64,000 nucleotides of DNA, from the NCBI RefSeq assembly GCF_050908995.1, contig NC_135119.1:23155001-23219000 (forward strand), in the 5' to 3' direction. The translations under genes were made by a program, and so were the position numbers. Numbering within the stretch: the first letter of the stretch is position 1; the number at the start of each line of letters is the position of its first letter. Source of the stretch: Andrena cerasifolii (lineage: Eukaryota > Arthropoda > Insecta > Hymenoptera > Andrenidae). The notes under the pieces are model-generated. The model ran no database searches, had not been told where the DNA came from, and was given only the letters and a program-made list of their open reading frames with translations. Of this stretch, positions 1 to 11,843 are shown in pieces.

Positions 1-2589
1 TAATTAAGTTCTCAGTTTATTTAGTTAATTTAAGCAATTTGTTTGCTGCACTACTTTCTTAAGTGGACAGTGGAGCAGAGTTTGAATTCAAAGAACCACG
101 AACTTCTCGAGACAGAAATTATTTTCTTGCACGAGAGGCCAGCTTCTAAAACCGATGTTGCAGATGACCTGATATCAACCGAGCACCGAAAGGAGCAACT
201 CATTTCACTCGTGTTCGCGCCAGCTCGCAGCCAATAACAGCTCAGAACAATGGAGTCCGTGTAACTTCCGGCAACAACGGCACGGCACGCTGTTCAACCC
301 CTCTGTTTCGTTTGCGCTTTACGCGTTCACCCCGAGAAAAGTTTCAAGCAAAGTTGCGCTCCGCTCACACTTTTCCGCCCGCAAATCCGTTCCACTGGCC
401 GCCCGCTCGGGGAGGATGGAGCAAAGTTTCGCGGTGGACCAGCAGCCAGCCCCACCCGCGATCGAGGGGGTGACAACCCCTGAACACCCGTCCCAGCGTC
501 CAGAGGAAATTATTTACGGACGTCGAAACGGCCGCGCGGCCGTTCCGCGGAAAAGTTGCCACCCCGCGAAGGCAATCCGCTCGTCGTTTACAATCCGGAC
601 GCCCTTCGCGGGGCGAGTTCGCTTCACCCCCTGGTCGCGGAATTCCCAGGAAAGTTTCGCCACGGTGGCCCACGAACGTTCGACGACGTGATTAGTCGCT
701 GGGGGTAATTTACGGGGGCCGGAGGGCGAGTTCTGCGGGCGAAGCTTCGCGCCACGGAAAAATAATGCCCGACGCGGCCGGAATATCGAATTAATGCAAT
801 TACTGGGGCGGTCTTCGGCTCCGAGGGGAGGATGAATATTTTGGAACGGTTAATGGTGAACCGAAGGAAGTGCATTTCGAGGGGCGATATTTATTGCGTC
901 AAGGTGGTCCCGGTTGATGTCTTCGGTTTTTCGTCTGTGTTAATTCGCAGAGAGGAGGGTGCCTCGACGCAACTGTAAAGAAGCTAGATACATGTACTTG
1001 TTACTGTGCTGGTATTGGAAATTCTGCGTGGATATTCCGTGTTACGACATCCCTTTTCGTCGCACGTAAAAGAAATCATAAAACCTGCGCTCATATCTAA
1101 CTGAACGTAAAATTTACTATGATAAAATACCATATATCTGGGTCTCCACGGCACGGAATTCCGAAGGATTCCAGTTCTAGCCGACGTAAGAGTTTCAGTT
1201 CCAAGATAATAAAGTGCACGTACCGCTCTGTACACGGTGGCCTGAGAATCACGATACTAGCATGAAACAAGCGCGTCTCCATAGAGCAGTACATAATTTT
1301 AGTACCAGATCACGCTTTCATCGATCACTTTAAATCCAACGTCGCATGGAACAACGTAATTAAAACTGCCTTCTTACTTAACACTACGATGACCACTTAT
1401 TTCATATTTAGCACCGATAAAACCTCTCCATTGGAACACCTACATTCTATTTACAATACTCCGTTTTGATGTTTCTCAAGAATCAATGAGCAGTTGAGAA
1501 ATTGGTAAAATATCGACAGGGAGCGTAAGTTTGTTTGAAAATTCCTAGAAACCTATTTAGACCATGAACCATCAGTATCCTTAGGTATCGCAATCAACAC
1601 ACAGAAGCCTCTTCCAAATATCATCCCCAAAAATCTCCCACGCTTCAGCCTTACCCTCCCTCGATATCAGCTACAATTTCGACCCACCCTGTACGTCCTC
1701 GAGCAGCCTAGACACTCCAGCAAAAGAGCCAGCAACAGTAAACCCGGCGTCGTTGCGGCAAGTTCTCAACAGACGAAACGTCTCGGCTATTCGGTCGTCT
1801 CAGCTATTCATGGCACGCAGCGGAATTTCGCGCGATGGTTACGCCGCGCGGTGGCGTTACAGCGCTGTAAAAAACAAAAGTTCGACAACAGAATTAACCG
1901 GCGGCCAGGGTATAAACCGCCCCGGCCTTACGTCAGCCAGTTCCGAGGCTGGAATTTTCGACGCTCCGCGGCGGTCGCGTCAGCGCCAATTGGAAAGTTT
2001 CGCGAGGTCGAAGTTCGTGCGGGGCAGCGCGCGTTTCCGGCCCGATTGCGGCCCACTGGCCGAACAATGAGTCCCCTCCCCACGTGACATTTCAGGCTGG
2101 CGCGCTCTTTACTTCCGCTTTTACGAGACGCGCCCGGCCCGTAGGGCACTTGTTCTCGTTCCAACGGAAAATCGCGCCGTTAGTTCGTTTCACGGCGCGC
2201 TGTAAACCCGCGCCGCTGAATTACGCCAGCGCCAGGCCCATCCGCGTCCTCCCCGTTACGGTCTACCCTCGCGATTTACGGAGTAAACGTGTGTTTACAA
2301 TTCGCTGGCAAGCGTTTCGGCGTACGCGGTGTAACGCGTTCGCTCGTCGTTCAAAAAAGGAAACGGGGGAAGGAGAAGGAAGAACGATGGTGTATTAACG
2401 CTCTGGAACGAGAATGTCGGATCACGTTAAGCGTCTTTGAAGTCCTCCCTAACACAGAAACGGGTTTCTTTTTTTTTATATAAAAGGCTGCATCTGTGAA
2501 GATCTTCGAGGGCGTTGGACAGTAATAGCGGAGTTTAATCTCGCGAAGTATTGGGATTAACAAAGAATGTTGCTGCCGTGATTACGATA
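1..2589. other. CpG-rich unique DNA, no gene recognised
   Basis: No coding region that I can support. The part between about 250 and 900 and between 1750 and 2400 is GC- and CpG-rich. Open frames here reach about 105 codons on both strands at once and have no recognisable motif, as expected of GC-rich noncoding DNA. A T-run followed by TATATAAAAGG at 2477-2487 resembles a TATA box, but I see no convincing initiator or coding exon downstream, so I do not call a promoter. Confidence 0.5.
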
Positions 2590-3832
2590 GGGACATTCCA
2601 TGCGAACTCGGACTGATTTCGGAGTAAGTTTTCGTAGATTGCTGAAATTTGAATACGTTGTAGTCCTTAGTGATATTTGAACGTACCTCAAAGGATTTTT
2701 CAAAATTTTGAAAAATGACGATTTTACAGCTGTTTGAAGTTAAGTGCTAACTTTTTTTCAGTATATTATAGCTATGGAAGTAGTAAACGGATGGAGATGA
2801 GCTTTACGGTGCTTATAGAGGAGACATTGAAGTTTTAAGGAAAAATTATTTCAGGTTAAAAAAAAATTGAACCATTTTTGTGCAATTATTTTAAACAAAT
2901 GCAGGTTTTTAATATCGGGCGTGATTTTAAAATAAAAAAAAGGAGAATATAGTTCTATCCTTTCCCTTGATGGACAAATTTTCAAAAATATGAACATTTT
3001 AAAATTGGTCCTGTAAAAATTGTCGAAAGTTGACGCTGCGTCGCCAAGCACCGAGGTACTCGCAGCGGCCAAGCGGAAATTATTTGAAAAAAACTGAAGG
3101 AGGAAAACTGTTACTGTTTTTTTATATCCAAAATAATACGGTATCTGAATTTTTGGTGTTCGCAATATTTTCCTTGAAACGAGGGTGACTTTTAGTTTTT
3201 ATAATTTCTTTGCTGCCTCCACTAAAAGATGGGACATTGTAAAAGAACATGTTTCTACGATCGCAGTAAAACCTCTTTCAAATGCACGATGGGAATCTCG
3301 GACGGATGCTATAACTCCTCTGAGATATCAAATCGGTGAAATTTATGCTGCATTGTTTCATTTATATGAACGTGGCAATAATAACGACACAAAATTTGTG
3401 CAAAAAGTTTATGCGAAAAAATTAAAAAATATGAATTTATATGTCAAATTGTTACTTGGCATGATATTTTAATCCGTGTTAATGTTACAAGTAAAATGCT
3501 GCAAAAGATTCGAACAAATATAACTTTGGTGCCGAAAGCAATTGAGATCTTAATTAATTATTTAAAAAGTGTAAGATAGGAAATTGGGTTAGGTCTGGGT
3601 TAGGTAGATCGTGAGAAATACCTATTTCTCGATATTTGCCAGTAGATCGCGAGAAATAGTAGCGCATATATTTAGCGCATAATTCCGTCGATATCTACTA
3701 CGTTATCAGTGAAAAAAAGCTTCAAACCGATTCACCGATTTACCGGTTTGCAATCCCCATACAGCATATTCAAATTTCAGCAATCCACGGAAACTTACTC
3801 CGAAATCTGTCCGAGTTCGCGTAGAATGTCCC
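2590..3832 (+). mobile_element. hAT-type DNA transposon remnant with inverted ends
   Basis: The left end begins GGGACATTCCATGCG and continues for about 150 bp. A related sequence in reverse orientation closes the element at 3764-3832, ending in GAATGTCCC. The interior holds a decayed transposase fragment (separate entry). The same ends, plus the adjacent internal stretch at about 2860-2930, recur in the shorter element at 14179-14652, which shows that both belong to one family. I could not find a clean target-site duplication, so the last few bases of each end are uncertain. Assignment to hAT rests on the transposase fragment, not on the termini. Confidence 0.75.
3185..3579 (+). pseudogene. 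Decayed hAT transposase fragment (ZMYM1-like C-terminal region)
   Basis: The open frame at 3185-3472 encodes a stretch with RWDIVKEHV, then KPLSNARWESR and ALRYQ-like text (here PLRYQIGEIYAAL). This is the spacing typical of hAT-derived transposases annotated in insects as zinc finger MYM-type protein 1-like. The frame then breaks near 3455. In another frame the reading continues WHDILIRVNVTSKMLQ, the next conserved block of the same family, and stops at TAG 3577-3579. So one frameshift separates two collinear conserved blocks. The N-terminal zinc finger and most catalytic residues are absent. The family assignment comes from recalled family patterns; no search was run. It lies inside the element at 2590-3832 and cannot be functional. 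Confidence 0.75.
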
Positions 3833-4589
3833 GGTAGTGGTGGCGGGTGCCCGCCGGCGTTGGTACCTAAGCGTGATAAGCACACGTTTCTTCGCCTTTC
3901 CCGGAATAATCAACAAAATTGCGAGGCTATGCCTATCGATCCGCTGCCGCTGGTAACGCGGCACAGGCACGCGTTCGCGTTACAACATAAACAAGTTGTA
4001 ATCTTTGAATTCGTAATACGTGTAACAAGCTCGCGCCCTTCTTCATGAAATAATCATGGAATTAGCGGAGTGCGCGGCCCGGCTGTTTCGCGCGGGCTTT
4101 CTATGCAGTCGCACGTAACACGCTCCCCTCGATTACCCTGAAATTAAGCGCCATACCTCCACTAATATACAGCACGAATATGCAACGGAGAAGAAAAAAA
4201 AATGCCGCTTTAATAACGTAATAGCGGCGACGGAACTCAATTTCACTGACACTGATTCGCCCGCGTACCCGCGGCGCCCCGTCGAAACGCGGGATTACGG
4301 ACGCGTTAATTATCCGCGTTCGACGAATTCCGCAAGATCTCGGAAAGCTGGGGGAGGGGGGGGGCATGTTATTAAGTCATCCCCGTGTTGCTTATCGCCA
4401 CACAGGAATTTACTACCGGGAGGAAGGGGGCGCAGTGAGAGAGAGTCGTTTCCGTTTCAGTCTTCTTCATCTGCCGGCTGGAGAAGCAGTGGGGAGAGAT
4501 AGTGGCAGAAGGTAGGGGTGGGAAGCAAAAAAAAGTCCAGACTGGTGAAGATCGGAAGAACCAACTCCCGCGGGGGAAATTTAGAATTC

Positions 4590-4622
4590 CTCTCTCTCTC
4601 GATGGAGAGGGAGAGAGAGAGG
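4590..4622. repeat. Facing CT/GA microsatellite
   Basis: A run of CT dinucleotides is followed after a short GATG spacer by a run of GA dinucleotides, so the tract can fold on itself. Simple-sequence repeat within a wider purine-rich block. Confidence 0.8.
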
Positions 4623-4963
4623 GGTGGCGGAGGAAGAATGTGAACGAGAGGACAGTGCGGGGGATGGGTTATTAGAAAGAGACAGAAAAAATAGGAGAAA
4701 AGAGAAACAACGGAAGTTGGAGGCCAACTGCAGCTGACGTGCCAGATATTAAAATGGATTCCCTGCCGCCGTCGATTTTCGAACTATCGATATAATTCAG
4801 TCGTTACGAGATCGTCCGTCCCTGTACCACCGCCATTTTTGCCTATCACACGCGTGATTTCCGTTTAACGGTAGTTTTACGAGCGACGGAGAATTAATTT
4901 TCGTGTGGCAAGCTTAAAAACGAGCGACGTACTCTTCTTGTTACACCTCTTTCATCCCTAGTC

Positions 4964-4987
4964 TCTCTCTCTCTCCCTCTCTCTCTG
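4964..4987. repeat. CT microsatellite
   Basis: Interrupted (TC)n tract, directly visible, upstream of a pyrimidine-rich stretch leading to the possible splice acceptor at 5059. Confidence 0.85.
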
Positions 4988-5600
4988 CGCTTCTGTATTG
5001 TCTCCTCTTCCCTGCGTGGCTTTCTCTTCCCGTTCCTTGAATGTTTCTCTCTTCTTCAGGCCCGACAGAGTCCTTTTACAACCGCGCTTTTCGCGTTCAA
5101 TGTTATCTTTACCGCCTACGCGTACGTTCCCCCGGCGAGGTAAGTCGCAACAAGCGATAAATTATCTCACGAGAACGCGGGCATTATTGTTACACCCTTT
5201 CCCGTCCGTGTCGCCTTCTGGCCCGCGCGTAATTGCCCCAGCATAAACAAGGATTCGTTTTTACGTCCGTGAAATATCTTCGATGTCAGGAACCGCTACC
5301 CCCGATTTCGTCTTGCCCCAATTTCGGGGGTTGATACAAATTGCGCGCAGGTGAAGGAGAAGAGGCTTTCCGTGGTAAGACTCGCATTAAGGAGAAGAAA
5401 GAGGGAAAATAATGTAATTGTAACCTGCACTTTTAAATTTATAATTCAGGTAGAATTAGAAATTCCGAAGTCCCTCCGTTACAACACGATCGGTCGATTT
5501 TTTTCCAAGGTAGAGGAGAATGTGGTATTATGGACCCCTGCTGGTAATTCGGCCCCCTCGTGAGTTTCATATTAGAAACAAAAGAATCTAGCGGCAAATA

Positions 5601-5968
5601 AGGTGAATATCCCAATTTCTGCTCATTTCGTATTTTTCTTATTATTATATGCGTTACGTTTGTACTATAGTTGCAACAAAATAATTCTAAATTATTTGAA
5701 CATTTACGCGAGTGTTACACGAGCTTGGGTCAATACATACATCGCTATTTTTCACGAGCAGAAATACGGACATTTAGAGCATTATATATTTAATTACAAA
5801 TTACTAATAGTTAAACCTCTTGAAATATATTTCTTAAATAGTTTTTCAATTGGTTGATTTATTATTAAAGAATTAATCAATTACTCTGCAAATTTTCATC
5901 ACGAACAAATTTTTTACACCTTTATTTCGAGTTACCTCTTAAACGAGCAGAAATTGAGACATCCACCT
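5601..5968. mobile_element. TA-flanked palindromic MITE
   Basis: The left end reads AGGTGAATATCCCAATTTC and the right end is its near reverse complement, ending GACATCCACCT. Each is flanked by TA (5599-5600 and 5969-5970), which fits a Tc1/mariner-type insertion. The interior is AT-rich with no conserved coding frame; the 84-codon frame across it carries no motif. A truncated copy of the right arm, in opposite orientation, occurs at 41612-41793. The right TA lies only about 4 bp from the target duplication of the next MITE. Confidence 0.75.
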
Positions 5969-5980
5969 TAGCGTTATCTA

Positions 5981-6291
5981 GTAGAGCTGTGCGAGTACTC
6001 GGAAAAAGCGAGCCAGGATACACTCGGTTCGAATAACCGAGCCGAGCGCTCGAAAGAACCGAGCGGCTCGATTGAAGCGAGCGGCTGGAAAGAATCGGGT
6101 GGCTCGAACGATCCGAGCACGCGAGCAGGTCCGGCGTACAGTGTACAATGTATGTACATCGGATCGTTCGATGCAACCCGATTGTTTCCAGCCGCTCGCT
6201 TCTTTCAAGCCGCTGGGCTCGGATCGGAAACCGAGTCCCGGCTCGACTCGAATTTCGAGCTACTCGAATATTCGAGTACTCGAACAGCTCC
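5981..6291. mobile_element. CGAG-rich palindromic MITE, probably hAT
   Basis: The ends are GAGCTGTGCGAGTACTCG on the left and CGAGTACTCGAACAGCTC on the right. The body is made of short CGAG/CTCG-rich inverted blocks. Flanks are GTTATCTA (5973-5980) and ATTATCTA (6292-6299), an 8-bp duplication with one mismatch as hAT elements make. Every open frame inside (up to 123 codons) is a by-product of the palindromic composition. No transposase is present, so this is a non-autonomous element. Confidence 0.75.
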
Positions 6292-6299
6292 ATTATCTA

Positions 6300-7205
6300 C
6301 TGCACTTACTAGCTACACACACCGAGAAACATATCGACACTGTCTATTCTACATCGTAAGTCTGCGATGCAATTTTATGCAACTTAATGGGCTTGGGAAC
6401 TGGCAACTGTGATGTAAGTGTTTGCAAGCAACGAGTGCCATTTCCCGAGGTAACTGAATAGCGTAAAAATTTGACACCGTTTCGCTGGTGCGTCCCGTGT
6501 CGGCGAGCTGCGCCCTGTAGCAGCACACTGGGGTGCAATAAGGTGTCGTTATCGTCATCGTCGTCATTATCGTCATTAACCGTCAGCAACGCTCGCCCTG
6601 TCATTACGGCCACGCGAGCCTCGATTTACGATGTCGATCGGACAGTCGGTCCCGGTTATGCGCGTCGGAAGTTGGAGCAGGCTGCTGCCACCGAAACTAA
6701 AATGTGCTCGTGCATTATACAGGTTGCTAATAAAAATGCGGCTTCTCCTTCCAGGATGAATTTCGCAGGCCCAAGTAATAAAAGAACAGTTCGCTTCGTC
6801 GTTTACAATTCGCATTTCACTTTCACCCGTAAAGTCGATTAAGCAAGAATGTCCCATATTTTTATTAACACCCTGTGTACCATAGATGGACCGGGCGCCG
6901 GGATGAATATGGATGACGAAGCGGGCGTGTGTAACCGGCCGTTCTTGCCGCGTGGTTTACGTATTCACGAATTTATAACCGCGGAACAGCGGCTTGTCGG
7001 GGTCCCGTGTCGATTGCTCGTCCTGCTGGGACGACGTGCACCGCCGCGTTTGTAAGGAATTTTATGGGACACCGTGTACGGAAGCGCTGGGATTATGATT
7101 AACTGGACGGGCAGGGGAAGTGGCCGGGGGACGTGGAAAGATCTTTCCACGCGATGGACGGAAGACAAAACTCGATGCTGTCAGGGTTGTAGGGAATTTT
7201 AGAAG
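6300..7205. other. Unique intergenic DNA
   Basis: Moderately CpG-rich. Overlapping frames on both strands at 6471-6857 (123 and 93 codons) show no family motif. A short GTC/ATC trinucleotide-like stretch sits at about 6546-6582. I see no gene or element. Confidence 0.45.
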
Positions 7206-7207
7206 TA

Positions 7208-7720
7208 GGGGAGACCGGGGCTAGTTGTTACAATTTTCAGTTTTTTATTTTTTATTTTTTTTGCATTCCATATTCAATACTATCAATGACTCTCACTTAA
7301 AGTACGTTCTTTCCTCTACCGATGACCGCTATCGCATGTAATTAAACGAGAACCATGACTTTGAAACAAGCCATTTTGAAGGTCGAGACATGTTGTATCA
7401 ACGTGCCCCGAGTAGGGGCTAGTTGTTACACAATACGGGGCAAGTTGTTACGGGATTAAATTTTACGAAACGAGGCTTATTATGAGTAATATAATTATTT
7501 TTTCTTGGACAAAAGTAAATTTATTAATGGTCAGAAATTCTTTATACGTTACGTTTCTTTTAAGCGAAATAAATAAAGTGGCAGTAATAGGGACACTGAC
7601 AGTAAATGGGACATCTACCCTACACAACTGTGTATGGTTGAAACACATCAGCCACTTCATCGTCCAAGTGATAGTGCAAGCGAAAAAAATTTAAACTGCT
7701 TTGTAACATCTGGCCCCCCC
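7208..7720. mobile_element. TA-flanked pogo-like element, word GGGGCAAGTTGTTAC
   Basis: The element starts GGGGAGACCGGGG after TA (7206-7207) and ends in a C-rich run before TA (7721-7722). A 15-bp word GGGGCTAGTTGTTAC occurs at 7217-7231 and 7415-7429, and a variant GGGGCAAGTTGTTAC at 7437-7451. An inverted, shortened form (GTAACATCTGGCCCC) sits at the right end. The left terminus matches that of the element at 23363-24114. No transposase coding is visible, so it is non-autonomous. Assignment to the pogo/Tigger group is an inference from the TA flanks and the GGGGAGA end shared with the PHD-bearing element at 28222. Confidence 0.7.
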
Positions 7721-7722
7721 TA

Positions 7723-10700
7723 TATTTGAAACATCTCGTAAGTCCTGAGCCTGTACCTAAGTAGTGCATGAAGCAGTCTATATAACGGAGGAATGGAGCT
7801 CGAGTGGTTGCAGGTGTATCAATTGGAGAAGCATCTCTCGTCGATTTGTTCCTAACTTTCAAGCTTCCGCGGGATTAGAGGCATGAGGGAAATGCACGAT
7901 TTGCAGCTCACAGATGGAAGAAAAGCGAACGAACTTTTTATTCGGTGAAGAGGGAACTTCCGGCGTTGAAACTTTAATCCAATGGCAAAGCGTAATCTGT
8001 GACAGGCAGGTTAGTCGAAGAGCTATTATTTAGTGACCTGTTTCCAATTCTAGAGGTAATGGGAACGGAAATATTCCTCCCGCGAGTGGTGAACAGAAGA
8101 GGAATTCCAGAATGGAAAATTGATACCGTTAATATCGAAGCACTTATTTATAAGCATTGAAAAGCTAGCATCCTGTTGTAGCGACTAGCGATAGACTCTA
8201 AAGCGATCAAGGATCGTATAATAGAAAGGGAATAATCGACTTATGAAACTGATTACTTGTGCAGGGTGGTTTAAAAGGGAGGGATTAAAAATGGCTCGTA
8301 ACTTTGCGTTTAAATGAAGATGGAAGCGAGATCAAAGTGTTTATCGTCGAAGTCACCTCGAATCACAATCCCCTTACAGTAGGAGCAGGCTCCGGTTTGA
8401 TAATTTTAAATACACTGTAGGCAATAATTCTGTATTATGCACTCTAATATTTCGGCCGAATATCCCGCGCTAAATGGCAGCGTAACATAATTTTTCATAA
8501 ACGAAATGCAAATAATCTCCGTATGCGTCATTTTATATTCTACTCCATTATAGCGGAAAATGGGGGGGGGGAGGGGTGGGGGTAGGCGGAACTCATGCAC
8601 GGATGCAAATCGGTTAATATTTCAATAAAATCACCGCGCGTGGTACAGCCATTGGAGGATCGTTAACCCGATTTCCATATTCCAGGGGTTAATTTTATAA
8701 CCATAACGCGACAAATGTTCGTAGAAATATCTACTATTTCCTATACATATAGAACTTAATAGTACGCATTAACGCGACTTCCACGTAAACTATACGCGCG
8801 GCCTGTTATCGCAGTCTCGACATATTTAACTGTTTAATTACCAGCCATTTCCATTTTTCCTTTCGGCGTGTTATTAAATTTCCCCGCCGTGTCCGCCTCC
8901 CCATCGATATTCCCGTGATATTTTTCCGCGGTTCGAATCGCAAAAATTATTTCCTCGGCCCGACCGATTATGGAAATCGCTGGCCGCGGATGCGCAACTC
9001 CTGGAAAGTAAAAATGCCGCCTCGTACAGAGGACTGGAATTAAAGGAAATGGAAATCGTTATTTTCGTCGAAATCAAGCGAACCCGCGATTCTATGCGTA
9101 CCCGCGGTGAAAAATTGACGACCCCTAATATGATCGCTGCAGGATACTGCCACTTTCGAGCGATTGAATTCTATCTGCTCCCGAACTCGTCGTTTTCTTC
9201 TTTGCGGAAGGTACTTGTCGGAATTAAATTAAATTAAATCGTTACCGGTGAAATTCGTTTAATACTTCATCTTCGACGACGGAAAGCGACAGATATGAGA
9301 ACGTCGACCGTATTTTGCGAGCCGCGCGTCCCGTATAAAATGACGTTCACTGTGTTTTTAGGGGGCGCAGTAACAATCGAGTCGTGACATATGAATTTTC
9401 ACTTGTACGTCGCCGAGTATTACGCGCAGCATTTGTCGTTTTTAATCAACGTTCGAGGGAGCGGGCCAACGCTAAAAGATCAATCTCGACGCGGTTCCGT
9501 TGGAGCCCAGTCCAGCTGCCACTTAAAAAAGCAATAAATTGCGTCGCATTGGAAAATATCACTGTCGTTTCTTAAACGAATGAAACGCGGGTATAAAAAT
9601 CACAGTGCTGTTTAATAAAACAATAACAAGATAAAAAGCGCCGCGTTTCTATCGTACAAAAGCTTCTCCCGAAGCTGTTCGTCAATTCCTTCCATCGTAT
9701 AACAAACGTTTGTCGTGCAGCTAAGTCGAGGCAGAAACAACCCTGTGCTCCTGCTGCATTGTTTCTCCGGCTGAAAATCTGTAACTTCAGTCGCGAGATT
9801 GTTCTTTCGGAAGTAACTTCAGACTGCGTCTGCGACATCCAATTCCCGTTTCCTCGACGAACCACTTCAGAGACTTCTGCGACTGAGAAACTGCAATATG
9901 GAGATAATGCAGCGCAGAACGTACGGAACTAATATGCTTGCCTTTTAGTTCCCGAAGAATCGAGGGTGATTAGCGTAGGTCTCGCGTTCCCTCGTCGCAA
10001 AACCTCTCTGCGGTTCAACCGCGAGCAGCACCCCTCGCGGCAGGTTTACGAAATCCCTGATCGACGACTCGGAGCACGTGAATGCCAATGCGGGGACAGA
10101 TTAATCTCCAGTGACGATGACCAACTACCGGGGAACCCATTATTCCCGGTGTAATTCGACGACGTTATAAATATTGATACACCACGTCGGCGCGGGAGGG
10201 TGGGAGAAAAAAAAAAGGCAAGGAGGAGAGGAGGCATCGAATTCGATTTACATGAGGAGTCCATTTATCCCCGTGTTGGTGCGCGTGCAACCGCCCGGTC
10301 ACGCAGACGCTGCTGCACGTGCACCTACACGGGCCTGGTCTAATGGGCAATTTGAATAAATACGATATTAAAGCCGCGGAGCGGCGTTGTCGACGCCGTG
10401 TAACCGGTCGTGCAGCGTGGTCACCCTCGAATCAGGAAGAGGCAAGAAAAATAGCCGACAGCCAGGCCAGACACGGGCCATTAGCGTTGCCATCGATTCC
10501 CGCACGCCCCGTTACGGCGTATTGTCAACGAGGAACGAGGCATGCATCAAACGCGTTTCCTGATTACGCCGGCGGGTCGCGTTTACCCGCGGCGCGATCG
10601 TAAATTAATATACGCGTCGACGAGTGCCACCAAGGAGCCCTGTTTCGTCGGAAACAACTGCGTTCATAAAGCCAACAGCCGTAGTAGGTACCTATCTGCT

Positions 10701-11404
10701 CGTACTTGTAAATCCAACGTCACTCCTTCGTGGTTCACTTCGAAACACACTGAGACCTAACCAGCTCCGTCTGCAACAAGGCAGACCACGGTAACTCCTC
10801 ATTTCGCGACCATACACTTCGGTGCGATCCCAAGCGACGGGATAAAAAGTGGTCACTGCAAATCCTCAGACGATGCATTGAAAGCGGCGCGACAGTTCAG
10901 GTGCCGAGAGTGATCTAGATGAATAATATTCCATTAACAGGCGAGTATTAATTAGGAATTTAGCCAGCCAGGGAACGTAGCCGCGGGGATTTTCATTTGC
11001 GAGAGCGAAAAATCGGTGATCAAGATAGAGGCCAGGTAGCGCGCTCGGGGTGGTGGCGTGGATTTCACGTGGAATTACGGGTTCGTTCGGCTGGTGTGGC
11101 AGGCTTTCGGTAGCTGGGGCGACCACGTTCACCGTGCGGCACCGTCAAAATCGACGGGCGCGCGCGTTCACCGGCTAATTAAATCCGGTCGAGCCTTACG
11201 TGGCAGGCGACGGGACAGGCCACAAACAGACACAGGGCCCCGTGCGTGGCTATATGCTAGCTAGCGGGCCGGCAAATAGAATTTCGTGGGCGACGAGGAC
11301 GCGGCCGCTGCAGGATGTTCAATCGGACAGGATGCGCTCAATGTCCCGAAAGGCTATCTGCCTCGATATACCGTCCGTTTCCACGCGTGCACACACGTGT
11401 ATAG

Positions 11405-11407
<3 letters not shown>
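7723..11407. other. Gene-free CpG-rich tract
   Basis: No gene or clear mobile element was recognised. The DNA mixes GC-rich segments with many AATTA/TTAAT cores (for example 8640-8880 and 9220-9240). A G-run lies at 8561-8582. Frames of 60-97 codons overlap on both strands and show no motif. Confidence 0.45.

Positions 11408-11435
<28 letters not shown>
11408..11435. repeat. (AG)n microsatellite
   Basis: About 14 uninterrupted AG dinucleotides, read directly. The overlapping frames here show Arg-Glu or Ser-Leu repeats only because of this tract. Confidence 0.95.
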
Positions 11436-11438
<3 letters not shown>

Positions 11439-11843
11439 TGCAGGGACGTACAGAAGGCACCGGGAGTACGTATCTGCGAGCGAGTCATGGCGTTCGTAAT
11501 GCGGTGACAATGAGGGGCCATATTAAACCAGTAATGGCGCCATCCGAGTACACGATAACCGATGTCGTTGCTATCTCGCCCGGCGGTCAGTTGATCACTC
11601 GACGAACATCGTGAAACCGAGAGCTACTTTCATCTGCATTTTTTCCTGCTTCCTAGTGACTTGTTGCCCGATTGGCGGACGTTTTGTAGGTAGGTACGAT
11701 GCTTGGGGGTTGTGTAGTGTGATTTCTGGTGGCTGAGGTAAATCGATGTTGTTTCGATTTTTAAGACAACTTGTAGTACGTCTTGATACTCCCATACCTA
11801 ATTTTTCTAATACTTTATGTCATAGAACAATCTATAATAGGTA

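Larger units (their letters stand above)
3833..5600. other. Intergenic; GA/CT simple repeats; possible small exon
   Basis: The stretch is mostly CpG-rich unique DNA. It holds a purine-rich block at about 4430-4720, including facing CT and GA runs at 4590-4622, and a CT repeat at 4964-4987. A pyrimidine tract ending in CAG (AG at 5058-5059) and a strong donor GAG|GTAAGT (GT at 5140) bracket an 80-nt segment open in all three frames, which could be a small exon or 5' UTR exon. No protein motif supports it. Confidence 0.4.

Noticed and set aside
2477..2487. TATA box TATATAAAAGG
   Set aside because: It follows a T-run in AT-rich DNA and there is no initiator or exon downstream.
11200..11510. Frames with Arg-Glu or Ser-Leu repeats
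   Set aside because: Produced by the (AG)n microsatellite.
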